64,000 bases of DNA from Streptomyces sp. NBC_01262 (lineage in GTDB: Bacteria > Actinomycetota > Actinomycetes > Streptomycetales > Streptomycetaceae), in NCBI RefSeq assembly GCF_036226365.1, contig NZ_CP108462.1:7906501-7970500 (forward strand), read 5' to 3'. Position 1 is the first letter of the stretch; every line of letters begins with the position of its first letter. Shown here one piece after another: positions 34,079-44,279 of this stretch. The notes under the pieces are model-generated. The model made no database searches, was not told the DNA's origin, and saw only the letters and a program-made list of their open reading frames with translations. The position numbers and the translations under genes were made by a program.

Positions 34079-34792
34079 GTGAGCGACGAAGGCAACCACC
34101 ACGAGGCCCACAACGGTGACCTCGCCACACGGCTCAACTGGCTGCGGGCCGCCGTGCTCGGCGCCAACGACGGCGTGGTCTCCACCGCGGGCCTGGTCGT
34201 CGGCGTCGCCGGGGCCACCGGCTCGCGCAGCGCCCTGCTCACCGCCGGGCTCGCCGGACTGCTGGCCGGGTCGCTGTCCATGGCGGCGGGGGAGTACGTC
34301 TCCGTAAGCACCCAGCGCGACTCGGAGAAGGCCGCCCTCGCGCAGGAGGAACGCGAGCTGGAGACCGAGCCGGCCGCCGAACTCGCCGAACTGGCCGATC
34401 TGCTGGAAGGCCGCGGCCTCACCCCCGAACTGGCCCTTGAGGTGGCCGAGCAGTACACCGAGCGGGACGCGCTGCGCGCGCATGCGCGCATCGAGCTCGG
34501 CATCGACCCCGACGAGCTCACCAACCCCTGGCACGCCGCCGGGGCCAGCTTCCTCGCCTTCACCGCCGGCGCGCTGCTTCCCCTGCTCGCCATCGTGCTG
34601 CCGCCCACCGCCCTGCGCGTGCCGGTCACCTTCGTATCGGTGCTCCTCGCCCTCGCCTTCGCGGGCTGGGGCAGCGCCCGCCTCGGCTCGGCCCCGGTCC
34701 GCCCGGCCGTCCTGCGCAACATGGGCGGCGGCGCGCTCGCGATGGCCGTGACCTACGCCGCGGGGACCCTGCTGGGAGCCGCGGGAGTCTGA
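34079..34792 (+). CDS. VIT1/CCC1-type membrane protein
   Basis: A 237-aa member of the VIT family (Fe/Mn vacuolar transporter-like). It shows LNWLRAAVLGANDGVVSTAG, the signature first helix, SLSMAAGEYVSVSTQRDSEK after helix 2, and a long acidic loop (about 90-155) before three C-terminal helices. Bacterial members are presumed divalent metal exporters. The GTG at 34079 has only a weak ribosome binding site. It is followed by repeat sequence and the truncated dehydrogenase. Confidence 0.88.
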   Translation: MSDEGNHHEAHNGDLATRLNWLRAAVLGANDGVVSTAGLVVGVAGATGSRSALLTAGLAGLLAGSLSMAAGEYVSVSTQRDSEKAALAQEERELETEPAAELAELADLLEGRGLTPELALEVAEQYTERDALRAHARIELGIDPDELTNPWHAAGASFLAFTAGALLPLLAIVLPPTALRVPVTFVSVLLALAFAGWGSARLGSAPVRPAVLRNMGGGALAMAVTYAAGTLLGAAGV

Positions 34793-34847
34793 GCGGGCTT
34801 CGCCTTCGGGTTGGGGGTAGGCCGCCCGCCTGAGGCGAGCGAAGCGA

Positions 34848-34884
34848 GGTGGGGGTACCCCCTGCACGAAGTGCTTGGGGGAGG
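34848..34884. repeat. GC-rich palindromic repeat between the VIT gene and the truncated dehydrogenase
   Basis: GGGGGTACCCCC (34851-34862) is followed by CCCCC-T-GCAC-GAA-GTGC-TT-GGGGG (34858-34881), two overlapping hairpins. I recall this GGTGGGGGTACCCCC...TTGGGGGAG type as a recurrent Streptomyces intergenic sequence. It sits in the 209 nt (34793-35001) that replaced the 5' end of the next gene. Confidence 0.65.
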
Positions 34885-35913
34885 GCTGGCCCAACCCGCC
34901 CGCGCCCGGCAATGGTCCCGCACCTCGACGGTGGGTGGCCGGGGGTGCGCAAGGCGGCCCAGCACCCGCACAGTTCTGCAGGCCCGGGGACGCCGATTAC
35001 GTACCGGGGCGAGTCCTCGCGCGAGCCGGGGCAGCGGATCGGGCACGAGTTCCTGGGCGTGGTGGAGGAGACCGGCTCCGGGGTGTCCGGGCTGAAGGCG
35101 GGCGACCTGGTCGTGGCGCCCTTCGTCTGGTCGGACGGGGTGTGCGACTACTGCGTGGAGGGGCTGACGACCTCCTGCCCGGCGGGCGGCTTCTGGGGCT
35201 CGGCGGGCTCCGACGGGGGCCAGGGCGAAGCCGTGAGGGTGCCGTTCGCCGACGCGACCCTCGTCCGGCTGCCCGCCGAGGCGGCGGCCGACGACCGGCT
35301 GCTCACCGCCCTGCTCTCGCTCTCCGACGTGATGGGCACCGGCCACCACGCCGCCGTCGGCGCGGGCGTGCGGCCCGGCAGCACGGTCGCGGTGGTCGGC
35401 GACGGCGCGGTCGGCCTGTGCGGGGTGCTGGCGGCGCACCGGCTGGGCGCCGAGCGGATCATCGCGCTGGGGCGGCACGCCGTACGCACCGACATCGCCC
35501 GCAAGTTCGGCGCCACCGATGTCGTGGCCGAGCGGGGCGAGGCCGCGATCGAGGCGGTCCGCGAGCTCACCCGAGGCCAGGGCGCCCACGCGGTCATCGA
35601 GGCCGTCGGCACCGAGCAGTCCATGCGCACCGCGGTCGGCATCGCCCGCGACGGCGGCGCGATCGGCTATGTCGGCGTCCCCCACGGCAGCGCCACCGGG
35701 CTGGACCTGGGCGTCATGTTCGGCCGCAACATCGCGCTGCGCGGCGGGGTCGCCCCGGTGCGTGCGTACATCCCCGAGCTGCTGCCCGACATCCTGGACG
35801 GCCGTATCGACCCGTCCCCGGTCTTCGACCTGACCGTGGACCTGGACGGCGTCCTGGCCGGATACGCGGCGATGGACGACCGTACCGCCCTCAAGCCGCT
35901 CGTGAAGCTCTGA
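34849..35913 (+). pseudogene. Zinc-dependent alcohol dehydrogenase, 5'-truncated
   Basis: Homology to medium-chain zinc dehydrogenases starts abruptly at about 35002 (YRGESSREPGQRIGHEFLGV) and runs intact to the stop, through DYCVEGLTTSC, the NAD motif VVGDGAVGLCGVLAA and VGVPHGSATG. The frame upstream to 34849 is Pro/Arg-rich sequence made from intergenic repeat. Normal relatives begin about 45-50 residues earlier, with a first beta-domain strand set and the catalytic zinc ligand in a CGSD motif. Both are missing, so the product would lack the first zinc ligand. I call it a degraded gene; a leftover start near 34849 or later could still give a protein. Confidence 0.7.
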
Positions 35914-35958
35914 GCGGCTGAGGGCGGCACGTCCGCCGGGGCAGCCAGGAGGACAGGG

Positions 35959-37515
35959 CTACTTCTTCGTCACCGCGGCCAGCGCGCTGACGATGCCGGA
36001 GCCGTAGAAGCTGTTGATCCCCTTGCCCGTGGTGCAGGTGGAGTCCGCGACGCCGTTGCCGTCCGGGTCGTACAGGCCCGTCGGGCAGCCGGGGTCGACG
36101 GCCTCGGCCTTGAGGATCCGCAGGATCTGCGCCGGGGTGGCGTGCGGGTGGGTGCTCTTCACCAGCGCGGCGACGGCGGCGACGTGCGGGCTCGCCATCG
36201 AGGTGCCCTGGAGGTACCCGTACGTGTTGTTCGGCAGGGTGGACAGGATCCGGCCGTTGGCGTCCGGGGTGTCCGGGATCTGGTAGCGGTCGCCGCCGGG
36301 GGCGGCCACGTCGATGACCCCCAGGCCGTAGCTGGAGTAGTACGACTTGAGGTTCTGCACGCCGGTCGCCGAGACGGTGGCGACACCCGGCAGCTGGGTC
36401 GGGATGTCGAAGCACGTGTGCGGGTCGACGGTGCGGGTGACCGCGGTCGTGTCGTCCGGGCTGGAGTCGTCGACGATCGCGTCGGAGTCGAGGTCGTCGT
36501 TGGAGTTGCCGGCCGAGGCGACATTGAGGACGCCCTTGGCCTGGGAGTAGAGCGAGGCCCGGTTGACGGCGTCGACGATGGCCCGCTGGTCGGGGTCGTC
36601 GAGGCAGTTGTAGAGCCATGGGTCGATGTAATAGCTGTTGTTGGTGACCGAGATGCCGTGGTCGGCGGCGAAGACGAAGGCGCAGACCACGCTCTCGGGG
36701 AAGAACAGCTGCGTGTCCGGGTCGGCCACCTTGATCGAGGCGACCTTGACGCCCGGGGCCACGCCCGCGACGCCGATGCCGTTGCGCGCGGCGGCGATCT
36801 CGCCGGCCACGTGGGTGCCGTGGTAGGCGGCCGAGGTGTAGGGACGCCAGGCGCCCGCGCTGGTGTCGGCCACGCCGCCCACGCAGTTCGCGGACTGCGA
36901 GGCGGAGAAGTTCGGCGCGATGTCCGGGTGCGTGTCATCGACACCGGTGTCGATGACGGCGACCGTCACCTTGCGGCTGCCGTCGTTGATCTTGGCCGCC
37001 TTGTCGGCGCCGATGGCCCGCAGATCCCACTGGTTGGCCTCCAGCGGCTCCTGCCCGTCGGTGGCGGCCGCCTCGGCCTTCGCGACCTCCGCCGCGCTCA
37101 GCACCTCCGGCGCGCCCTCGTCGGTCGTCGAGGCCGTGGAGAGCGCGGCGGTACGGGTCGCGCCCGCTGTCTGGACACCGCGCACCTTGCGCATCGTCGC
37201 GCCGAAGTCGGGGTTCGCCGAGTGGACGACGATGACGCCGATCTTGTCGTACGAGATGACCACCTGGCCGCCGGCTGCGGCTATCGCCCGTTCGACGGAC
37301 CTGATGGTGGAGCGATCGGGCCTGGTGTTGACCACATACGACAGCAGCGGGCCGTCGGTCGCCGCCGCGGCGGTCGTGGCCGTCGTGCCGGCCGTGGCTG
37401 CCGAGGCGTGGTTCGGCAGGAAGACCAGCGCGCTCGCCAGCGCGATGCCGAGGGGTATCGCGAGCGCCCGACGCCGTCCGGAGCGCCGTCCTGGCTGGGT
37501 AGCCAGCGGGACCAT
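35959..37515 (-). CDS. Secreted S8 family subtilisin-like serine protease
   Basis: A 518-aa preproprotein. A basic N-region and hydrophobic core (about 10-38, ending NHASA) form a signal peptide. A propeptide-like segment follows (about 55-125). The protease domain has Asp189 in VAVIDTGVDDTHPDIAP, His232 in YHGTHVAGEIAAARNGIGVA, Asn337 in VASAGNSNDD and Ser439 in GTSMASPHVAAVAALV. The ATG at 37513-37515 has GGAGAACCC upstream; an earlier frame start lacks this. The C-terminus ends soon after the catalytic domain, so there is no cell-wall module. Convergent with the truncated dehydrogenase. Confidence 0.94.
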   Translation of the reverse strand: MVPLATQPGRRSGRRRALAIPLGIALASALVFLPNHASAATAGTTATTAAAATDGPLLSYVVNTRPDRSTIRSVERAIAAAGGQVVISYDKIGVIVVHSANPDFGATMRKVRGVQTAGATRTAALSTASTTDEGAPEVLSAAEVAKAEAAATDGQEPLEANQWDLRAIGADKAAKINDGSRKVTVAVIDTGVDDTHPDIAPNFSASQSANCVGGVADTSAGAWRPYTSAAYHGTHVAGEIAAARNGIGVAGVAPGVKVASIKVADPDTQLFFPESVVCAFVFAADHGISVTNNSYYIDPWLYNCLDDPDQRAIVDAVNRASLYSQAKGVLNVASAGNSNDDLDSDAIVDDSSPDDTTAVTRTVDPHTCFDIPTQLPGVATVSATGVQNLKSYYSSYGLGVIDVAAPGGDRYQIPDTPDANGRILSTLPNNTYGYLQGTSMASPHVAAVAALVKSTHPHATPAQILRILKAEAVDPGCPTGLYDPDGNGVADSTCTTGKGINSFYGSGIVSALAAVTKK

Positions 37516-37771
37516 GGGTTCTCCAATCGTCCAACGACCCGTCCGGACGGCAGGGTTGCCGTTGGACAGGTACATGACGATGGAAAACTAGCGCTGGTCA
37601 GAGCGGCTCATCAATGGATCCCGCCGGAAAGCAGGGATTCCCCTTCTGCCGACCCCTGTTGAAGGTCATGTACAAGCCCTTACCATGCGCGGGTCTGATC
37701 TTTGCGTGACGCACATCACGTCAAGAGCCGCTCGTCCCCGTGCCGCCCAGCTCCGCCCCACAGGAGGAACC

Positions 37772-38203
37772 GTGGATTCCGCACGACCTTCAGCCGTCCC
37801 GGACTCGCCCACCCCGACTCCCAGTGCCGCTTCCTACTCCGAGGTCCAGGCGAGCGCGGAGTTCGCTCAACTCCGCAGCACCAACCGGGCCTTCGTCTTC
37901 CCCGTCACCGTCGGCTTCCTCGTCTGGTACCTGCTGTACGTGCTGCTCTCCAGCTACGCCGACGGGTTCATGGGCACCAAGGTCGTCGGCCACATCAATG
38001 TCGCCTTCGTCCTGGGCCTCGCCCAGTTCGCCACCACCTTCCTCATCGCCTGGCTCTACTCCCGCTACGCGACGGCCAAGCTCGACCCGGGCGCGCAGGC
38101 ACTCAAGGCGCAGCTTGAGAACACCGCCCCGGCCCCGGCCCCGGCCCCGGCCCCGGCGCCCGCACCGACCACCGCCCCGACCACCGAAGAAGAGGGTGTC
38201 TGA
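37772..38203 (+). CDS. DUF485 membrane protein with Ala-Pro repeat tail
   Basis: A 143-aa protein with two membrane helices (about 45-65 and 80-105) around AFVFPVTVGFLVWYLLYVLL and HINVAFVLGLAQFATTFLIA, the DUF485 (YjcH) family. DUF485 genes commonly precede acetate symporters, as here (2-nt gap). The C-terminal tail is an Ala-Pro repeat encoded by a run of CCCCGG units (about 38128-38156). The GTG at 37772 is set by AGGAGGAAC immediately upstream. Confidence 0.9.
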   Translation: MDSARPSAVPDSPTPTPSAASYSEVQASAEFAQLRSTNRAFVFPVTVGFLVWYLLYVLLSSYADGFMGTKVVGHINVAFVLGLAQFATTFLIAWLYSRYATAKLDPGAQALKAQLENTAPAPAPAPAPAPAPTTAPTTEEEGV

Positions 38204-38205
38204 GC

Positions 38206-39828
<1,623 letters not shown>

Positions 39829-39946
39829 TCACGGGGCAGCCCTGAATTCAACAAACCGTTGAGTGTCGGACCCGTCGCGTAGGCTCTCTTACTACGGGGC
39901 GGGTCCGGCCGCGCCCAGGGCCCGAACCCCCGCAGGAGGCGACACC

Positions 39947-40939
39947 ATGCTGCTCGACACGTACGGCCGCATCGCCACTGACCTGCGCGTATCCCTCACC
40001 GACCGCTGCAATCTGCGCTGTACGTACTGCATGCCCGAGGAAGGCCTCCAGTGGCTCGGCAAGCCCGACCTCCTCACCGATGACGAGATCGTCCGGATGG
40101 TACGGATCGCCGTCACGCTGCTCGGCGTCAAGGACGTCCGCTTCACCGGCGGCGAACCGCTGCTGCGCCCCGGCGTCGTCGGCATAGTCGAGCGCTGCGC
40201 CGCCCTGGAGCCCCGGCCCAGGATGTCCCTGACCACCAACGGCATCGGCCTGGCCCGTACGGCGGTCGCGCTGCGCGACGCGGGACTGAACCGGGTCAAT
40301 GTCTCCCTCGACACCCTGCGCCCCGACGTCTTCCAGACCCTCACCCGCCGCAAGCGCCACGACGACGTCATACGCGGCCTGGAGGCCGCCCACGCCGCCG
40401 GACTGACCCCGGTCAAGGTCAACACCGTGCTGATGCGGGGCGTCAACGACGACGAGGCCCCCGAGCTGCTCCAGTGGGCCCTCGACCACGGCTACGAGCT
40501 GCGCTTCATCGAGCAGATGCCGCTCGACGCCCAGCACGGCTGGCAGCGCGACGACATGGTCACCGCCGACGACATCCTCACCAGCCTCGGCAGCCGCTTC
40601 ACCCTCACCCCCGAGCCCGACGCCGCCCGCGGCCACGCCCCCGCCGAGCGCTGGCTGGTCGACGGTGGCCCGGCCCGCGTCGGCGTCATAGCCTCCGTCA
40701 CCCGCCCCTTCTGCCGGGCCTGCGACCGGACCCGGCTCACCGCGGACGGCCAGATCCGCAACTGCCTGTTCGCCCGCGAGGAGTCCGACCTGCGCGGCCC
40801 GCTGCGCGACGGGGCCGGCGACGAGGAGATGGCCGAGCTGTGGAAGAAGGCGATGTGGGGCAAGAAGGCCGGCTCCGGCCTCGACGACCCCGCCGCCTTC
40901 GAGCAGCCCGAGCGCCCGATGTCAGCGATCGGCGGCTGA
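39947..40939 (+). CDS. moaA: GTP 3',8-cyclase MoaA
   Basis: A 330-aa radical SAM enzyme for the first step of molybdenum cofactor synthesis. The N-terminal cluster motif is LTDRCNLRCTYCMPEEG, followed by DVRFTGGEPLLRPG. The C-terminal cluster region has RPFCRACDRTRLTADGQIRN followed by CLF. The terminal GG (SAIGG) is the expected MoaA C-terminus. The ATG at 39947 has AGGAGG 6 nt upstream; a longer frame start is unsupported. Its last 18 nt overlap the tail of a convergent gene. Confidence 0.95.
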   Translation: MLLDTYGRIATDLRVSLTDRCNLRCTYCMPEEGLQWLGKPDLLTDDEIVRMVRIAVTLLGVKDVRFTGGEPLLRPGVVGIVERCAALEPRPRMSLTTNGIGLARTAVALRDAGLNRVNVSLDTLRPDVFQTLTRRKRHDDVIRGLEAAHAAGLTPVKVNTVLMRGVNDDEAPELLQWALDHGYELRFIEQMPLDAQHGWQRDDMVTADDILTSLGSRFTLTPEPDAARGHAPAERWLVDGGPARVGVIASVTRPFCRACDRTRLTADGQIRNCLFAREESDLRGPLRDGAGDEEMAELWKKAMWGKKAGSGLDDPAAFEQPERPMSAIGG

Positions 40940-41185
40940 GCCGGGACCTCCCGGCCCGGGACCCGCTGGACCGGGATCCTGCTCCTGCCAGTCCTCGAAG
41001 GCCACCACGTCCTTGAGGAAGCCCCGCACACCCAGGAACTTCGACAGGTGCTCGCGGTGCTCCTCGCACGCCAGCCAGGTCTTCCGCCGCTCCGGCGTGT
41101 GCAGCTTGGGGTTGTTCCACGCCAGCACCCACACAGCGGTGGAACGGCAGCCCTTGGCCGAGCAGATCGGCGCTTCGTCAGTCAC
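40922..41185 (-). CDS. Small conserved Cys-containing protein ('acetone carboxylase'-type annotation)
   Basis: An 87-aa soluble protein with APICSAKGCRSTAVWVLAWN, NPKLHTPERRKTWLACEEHR and EHLSKFLGVRGFLKDVVAFE, then a Gly/Pro-rich tail. Relatives carry the misleading label 'acetone carboxylase'; three Cys plus His suggest a small metal site. The GTG at 41183-41185 (VTDEAPIC) is preferred. An ATG at 41210-41212 would add nine residues including a rare TTA codon. Neither has a good ribosome binding site. The 3' end overlaps moaA tail-to-tail by 18 nt. Confidence 0.75.
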   Translation of the reverse strand: MTDEAPICSAKGCRSTAVWVLAWNNPKLHTPERRKTWLACEEHREHLSKFLGVRGFLKDVVAFEDWQEQDPGPAGPGPGGPGSAADR

Positions 41186-41416
41186 GAGGACCAGTAAACA
41201 TGGCGCAGACATGGCGACGCCGGGCAGCCACGGGGGGAGCCGCCCGGCGTCGGTCCGTCGCTCCGACGGGGGATGCGGAGCGCGTACGAAGTATGTCACG
41301 CGGATAGCCCGTCGGAGGAGTGGATCCCCATGATTGATCTGAGCTTTTCTTGAGCTTTCCAGTCGCCCGGAACTTGGTCCGGACTTGCCCAGGACGCGCC
41401 CTCCACGCCCTCCGGA

Positions 41417-41788
41417 TCACGTCTGTCCGGTGCGTGGCGAAGCCTGCTCCTCCGTGCCGGGATCCGCCGGGAGGTTCTCCGCTTTCTCCTTGCCGCGCTC
41501 CAGCATCGGCCGCAGCGGCGCCGAGACGAAGCTCGACGGAAGCGACGGGGCGTTCTCCCGCCCGGCGTTGGCGATCACTACGGCCACGTAGGGCAACAGC
41601 AGCCCCAGGACCAGCGCGATCCAGCCCACCGGCCGCGACACGTTCCACAGGGAGACGAAGAGGATGAACGACACCGTGCGCACCGACATCGAGATGATGT
41701 AGCGCCGCTGCCGGCCCCGCACATCCTCGCTCAGCCCGACCCGGGCCCCGGTGATCCGGACGACCTCGGGGCGGATGTGCTTCCGCAT
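41417..41788 (-). CDS. DUF3099 membrane protein
   Basis: A 123-aa protein with two adjacent membrane helices (about 35-55 and 57-75; FILFVSLWNVSRPVGWIALV) and a hydrophilic Glu/Pro-rich C-terminus. The N-terminal VVRITGARVGLSEDVRGRQR followed by RYIISMSVR is the DUF3099 hallmark. Function unknown. The ATG at 41786-41788 is preceded by a GTG codon; both fit a GGTGG-type site. Confidence 0.85.
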   Translation of the reverse strand: MRKHIRPEVVRITGARVGLSEDVRGRQRRYIISMSVRTVSFILFVSLWNVSRPVGWIALVLGLLLPYVAVVIANAGRENAPSLPSSFVSAPLRPMLERGKEKAENLPADPGTEEQASPRTGQT

Positions 41789-42010
41789 CACGTTCCACCA
41801 CCTGCTCCACCTGCCGGATGCTCCCCGGTCCGGTCACGTCCACGTTACGCCGCGCGTCCGCCGCTTTCGAGACCGGGTACGCGCCACCTCCCGCGTCGCC
41901 ACCCCGCCGTACGGCGTACGGCCGCCCCCGGCATGCGGCGTACGCCACCCCGCCGGACACTGTCGCTACGGGCCGGCATACCGCAGCCCGCACGCGAGGA
42001 GGCAGAGCAC

Positions 42011-42286
42011 ATGAGCTGGTTGTGGGCGATCATCGTCGGTCTGGTGCTGGGTCTGATCGCCAAGGCGATCCTGCCGGGGAAGCAGAACATCCCGCTGTGG
42101 CTGACCACGATCTTCGGCATCCTGGGCAGCATCCTGGGCAACGCCGTCGCGGCCTGGATCGGCATCGACGAGACCAAGGGCATCGACTGGGGCAGGCACG
42201 CGCTCCAGCTCGCGGGTGCGGTGCTGATCGTCGCCCTGGGCACGCCGCTGTGGGCCATGATCAGAGGCGAGAAGCAGACCGCCTGA
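42011..42286 (+). CDS. GlsB/YeaQ/YmgE-family stress membrane protein
   Basis: A 91-aa protein with three hydrophobic helices and the family motif GLIAKAILPGKQNIPLWLTT, then GILGSILGNAVAAWIG. This transglycosylase-associated/YeaQ family is linked to envelope or general stress. The ATG at 42011 has GAGGAGG 8 nt upstream. It stands alone, divergent from the DUF3099 gene. Confidence 0.9.
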   Translation: MSWLWAIIVGLVLGLIAKAILPGKQNIPLWLTTIFGILGSILGNAVAAWIGIDETKGIDWGRHALQLAGAVLIVALGTPLWAMIRGEKQTA

Positions 42287-42319
42287 GCGGGCGGGCAGGC
42301 AGGCGGATGGGCGGGCGGC

Positions 42320-42871
42320 TCACCCGGGGTGCTGCCGCAGATGCGTCGGCGGCACCCGGTCGGTGAGCCAGACGCCGTTCGCGCTGAGCCGGAAGGCGTG
42401 GCCGTCGCCGGACAGGGCGGCCGCGTCCACGACCAGGACGACAGGACGGCCGTGGCGGGAGCCGACGCGCAGGGCCGTTTCCAGGTCCGCGGACAGGTGG
42501 ACGTCCTGCCGGGACATGGGCTTGAGCCCTTCCCGCAGGACGACGGGCAGGGTCGTGGCCGCCGTGCCGTGGTAGAGGACGGCAGGCGGCTCGACGGCGT
42601 CGAGGCCGAGGTCGACCTCGACCGAATGGCCCTGGCTGGCCCGTATCCGCAGGCCGTCGTCGGAGAAGGCGAAGCGCTTCTTGTTGTTGCTGGCGACGAC
42701 ATGGTCGAGCTCGGCCCGGGAGAAGCGCGGGCCGGCCCGGGCGGCCGCGGCGAGCAGCTCGCCGACGTCCACCCAGCCGCCCTCGTCCAGGACGATGCCG
42801 ATCGAACCCGGGTCGTGCCGGAGCACGCGCGACAGGAACTTCGACGTCCGGACCGTGCGCTTCTCGTCCAT
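42320..42871 (-). CDS. kptA: RNA 2'-phosphotransferase KptA/Tpt1
   Basis: A 183-aa KptA homologue, which removes an RNA 2'-phosphate using NAD. The N-terminal wing has SKFLSRVLRHDP and EGGWVDVGELLAAA. The transferase domain has AVLYHGTAATTLPVVLREGL and RQDVHLSADLETALRVGSRH, including the conserved R-H-x-H core. The start at 42869-42871 puts GGGGAG at 6-nt spacing; the ATG two codons earlier touches it. It lies 13 nt after the pmbA stop but reads in the opposite order (pmbA is downstream-most of tldD-pmbA), so it could join that transcript. Confidence 0.9.
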   Translation of the reverse strand: MDEKRTVRTSKFLSRVLRHDPGSIGIVLDEGGWVDVGELLAAAARAGPRFSRAELDHVVASNNKKRFAFSDDGLRIRASQGHSVEVDLGLDAVEPPAVLYHGTAATTLPVVLREGLKPMSRQDVHLSADLETALRVGSRHGRPVVLVVDAAALSGDGHAFRLSANGVWLTDRVPPTHLRQHPG

Positions 42872-42884
42872 CGCCATCTCCCCG

Positions 42885-44279
42885 TCAGACCCCCTTGCTG
42901 ACCGAGCTCATGTTGAAGTCCGGCACCCGCATCGCCGGGAACGCCGCCCGCGTGAACCAGTCGCTCCACTCACGCGGCAGCGTCCGCTCGGTGCGCCCGA
43001 CCTCCGTGACCCGCCCGAGCAGGTCCACCGGCGACTCGTTGAACCGGAAGTTGTTGACGGCGCCCGTCACCTCGCCGTTCTCCACGAGGAAGACCCCGTC
43101 CCGGGTCAGCCCGGTCAGCAGCAGCGTCGCCGGATCGACCTCGCGGATGTACCACAGGCAGGTGAGCAGCAGCCCGCGCTCGGTGTCCGCGACCAGCTCC
43201 TCCAGCGACCGCTTCCCGCCCCCGTCCAGCAGCAGATTGCCGCCGGTGGGCGCGACCGGCAGCCCGGTCAGACCCGCGCTGTGCCGGGTGGTGAGCAGCC
43301 GCTGCAGCACACCGTCGCGCATCCAGTCCACGGCTCCGACGGGCAGCCCGTTGTCGAACACCGACGAGGCGTCGCCGGAGGAGTGCGCGATCACGAAGGG
43401 CGCCGACTCCAGGCCCGGCTCGGCCGGGTCGCTGCGCAGCGTGAGCGGCAGCTCGGACAGCTTCTCGCCGACCCGGGTGCCGCCGCCCTGCTTGCTGAAG
43501 ACGGTGCGGCCCTCGTGCGCGTCCCGGGCGGCCGCCGACCACTGCTGGTAGATCAGCAGGTCGGCCACGGCGGACGGCGGCAGCAGCGTCTCGTACCGCC
43601 CGGCGGGCAGTTCTACGCGGCGCTCCGCCCAGGCCAGCCGCTGCGCCAGGCCGTCGGCCAGCTCGCCGGGGTCGACGTCCTTGAAGTCCCGGGTCCCGGC
43701 GCCGGCCCACGCGGAGCGCGTGAGGTCCTCGGACTTGGCGTTGAGCTCCAGGGTGCCGCTCGGCTGGTCGTGCCGCAGCCGCAGCCCGGTCGAGGTCCCG
43801 AGATACGTGGACGTCACCGAGTGGTACGCGAAGCCGTACAGCCGGCGCCCGCCGGCCCGGGCCGCCGCGAAGGCCTCGCCCAGCGCGGGCGCGAAGGCCG
43901 CGAAGACCTCCGAGGAGGTCTCGGCCGGCGCGTCCGTGAAGTCCGCCGACGCGGGCACCCCGGACACCAGCGGCTGCGCGTCCTCCGCCGGCCCCGCGTC
44001 CCGCGCCGCCGCCTCCGCCGCCCGCACCAGCGGTTCCAGCTCGTCATCGGTCACCGCGGACCGGGACACCACACCCGAGGCAGTGCCCTGCGCACCGTTG
44101 ACCGTCGCGATGACGGTGAGGGTGCGGCCCCGGGTCACCCCGTTGGTCGTCAGCGCGTTGCCCGCCCAGCGCAGGTTGGCGGTGGAATCCTCGTCGGCGA
44201 TGACGACGGTGCCGTCGGCCCGCGACAGCTCCAGGGCGCGCTCGACGATCTCGTAAGGCTTGGACGTGACGATGCTCAT
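42885..44279 (-). CDS. pmbA: TldE/PmbA subunit of the TldD/TldE metalloprotease
   Basis: A 464-aa protein of the PmbA/TldE family, the partner subunit of a protease that trims unfolded or modified peptides in other bacteria. Signposts are the N-terminal ADEDSTANLRWAGNALTTNG and the C-terminal GDASSVFDNGLPVGAVDW and LLTTRHSAGLTGLPVAPTGG. It lacks HExxxH as expected; TldD supplies it. The ATG at 44277-44279 overlaps the tldD stop (ATGA), so they are made in equal amounts. Confidence 0.92.
   Translation of the reverse strand: MSIVTSKPYEIVERALELSRADGTVVIADEDSTANLRWAGNALTTNGVTRGRTLTVIATVNGAQGTASGVVSRSAVTDDELEPLVRAAEAAARDAGPAEDAQPLVSGVPASADFTDAPAETSSEVFAAFAPALGEAFAAARAGGRRLYGFAYHSVTSTYLGTSTGLRLRHDQPSGTLELNAKSEDLTRSAWAGAGTRDFKDVDPGELADGLAQRLAWAERRVELPAGRYETLLPPSAVADLLIYQQWSAAARDAHEGRTVFSKQGGGTRVGEKLSELPLTLRSDPAEPGLESAPFVIAHSSGDASSVFDNGLPVGAVDWMRDGVLQRLLTTRHSAGLTGLPVAPTGGNLLLDGGGKRSLEELVADTERGLLLTCLWYIREVDPATLLLTGLTRDGVFLVENGEVTGAVNNFRFNESPVDLLGRVTEVGRTERTLPREWSDWFTRAAFPAMRVPDFNMSSVSKGV

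Noticed and set aside
39829..39946. Molybdenum cofactor riboswitch before moaA
   Set aside because: The leader is short and shows none of the long conserved stem arrangement of that class.
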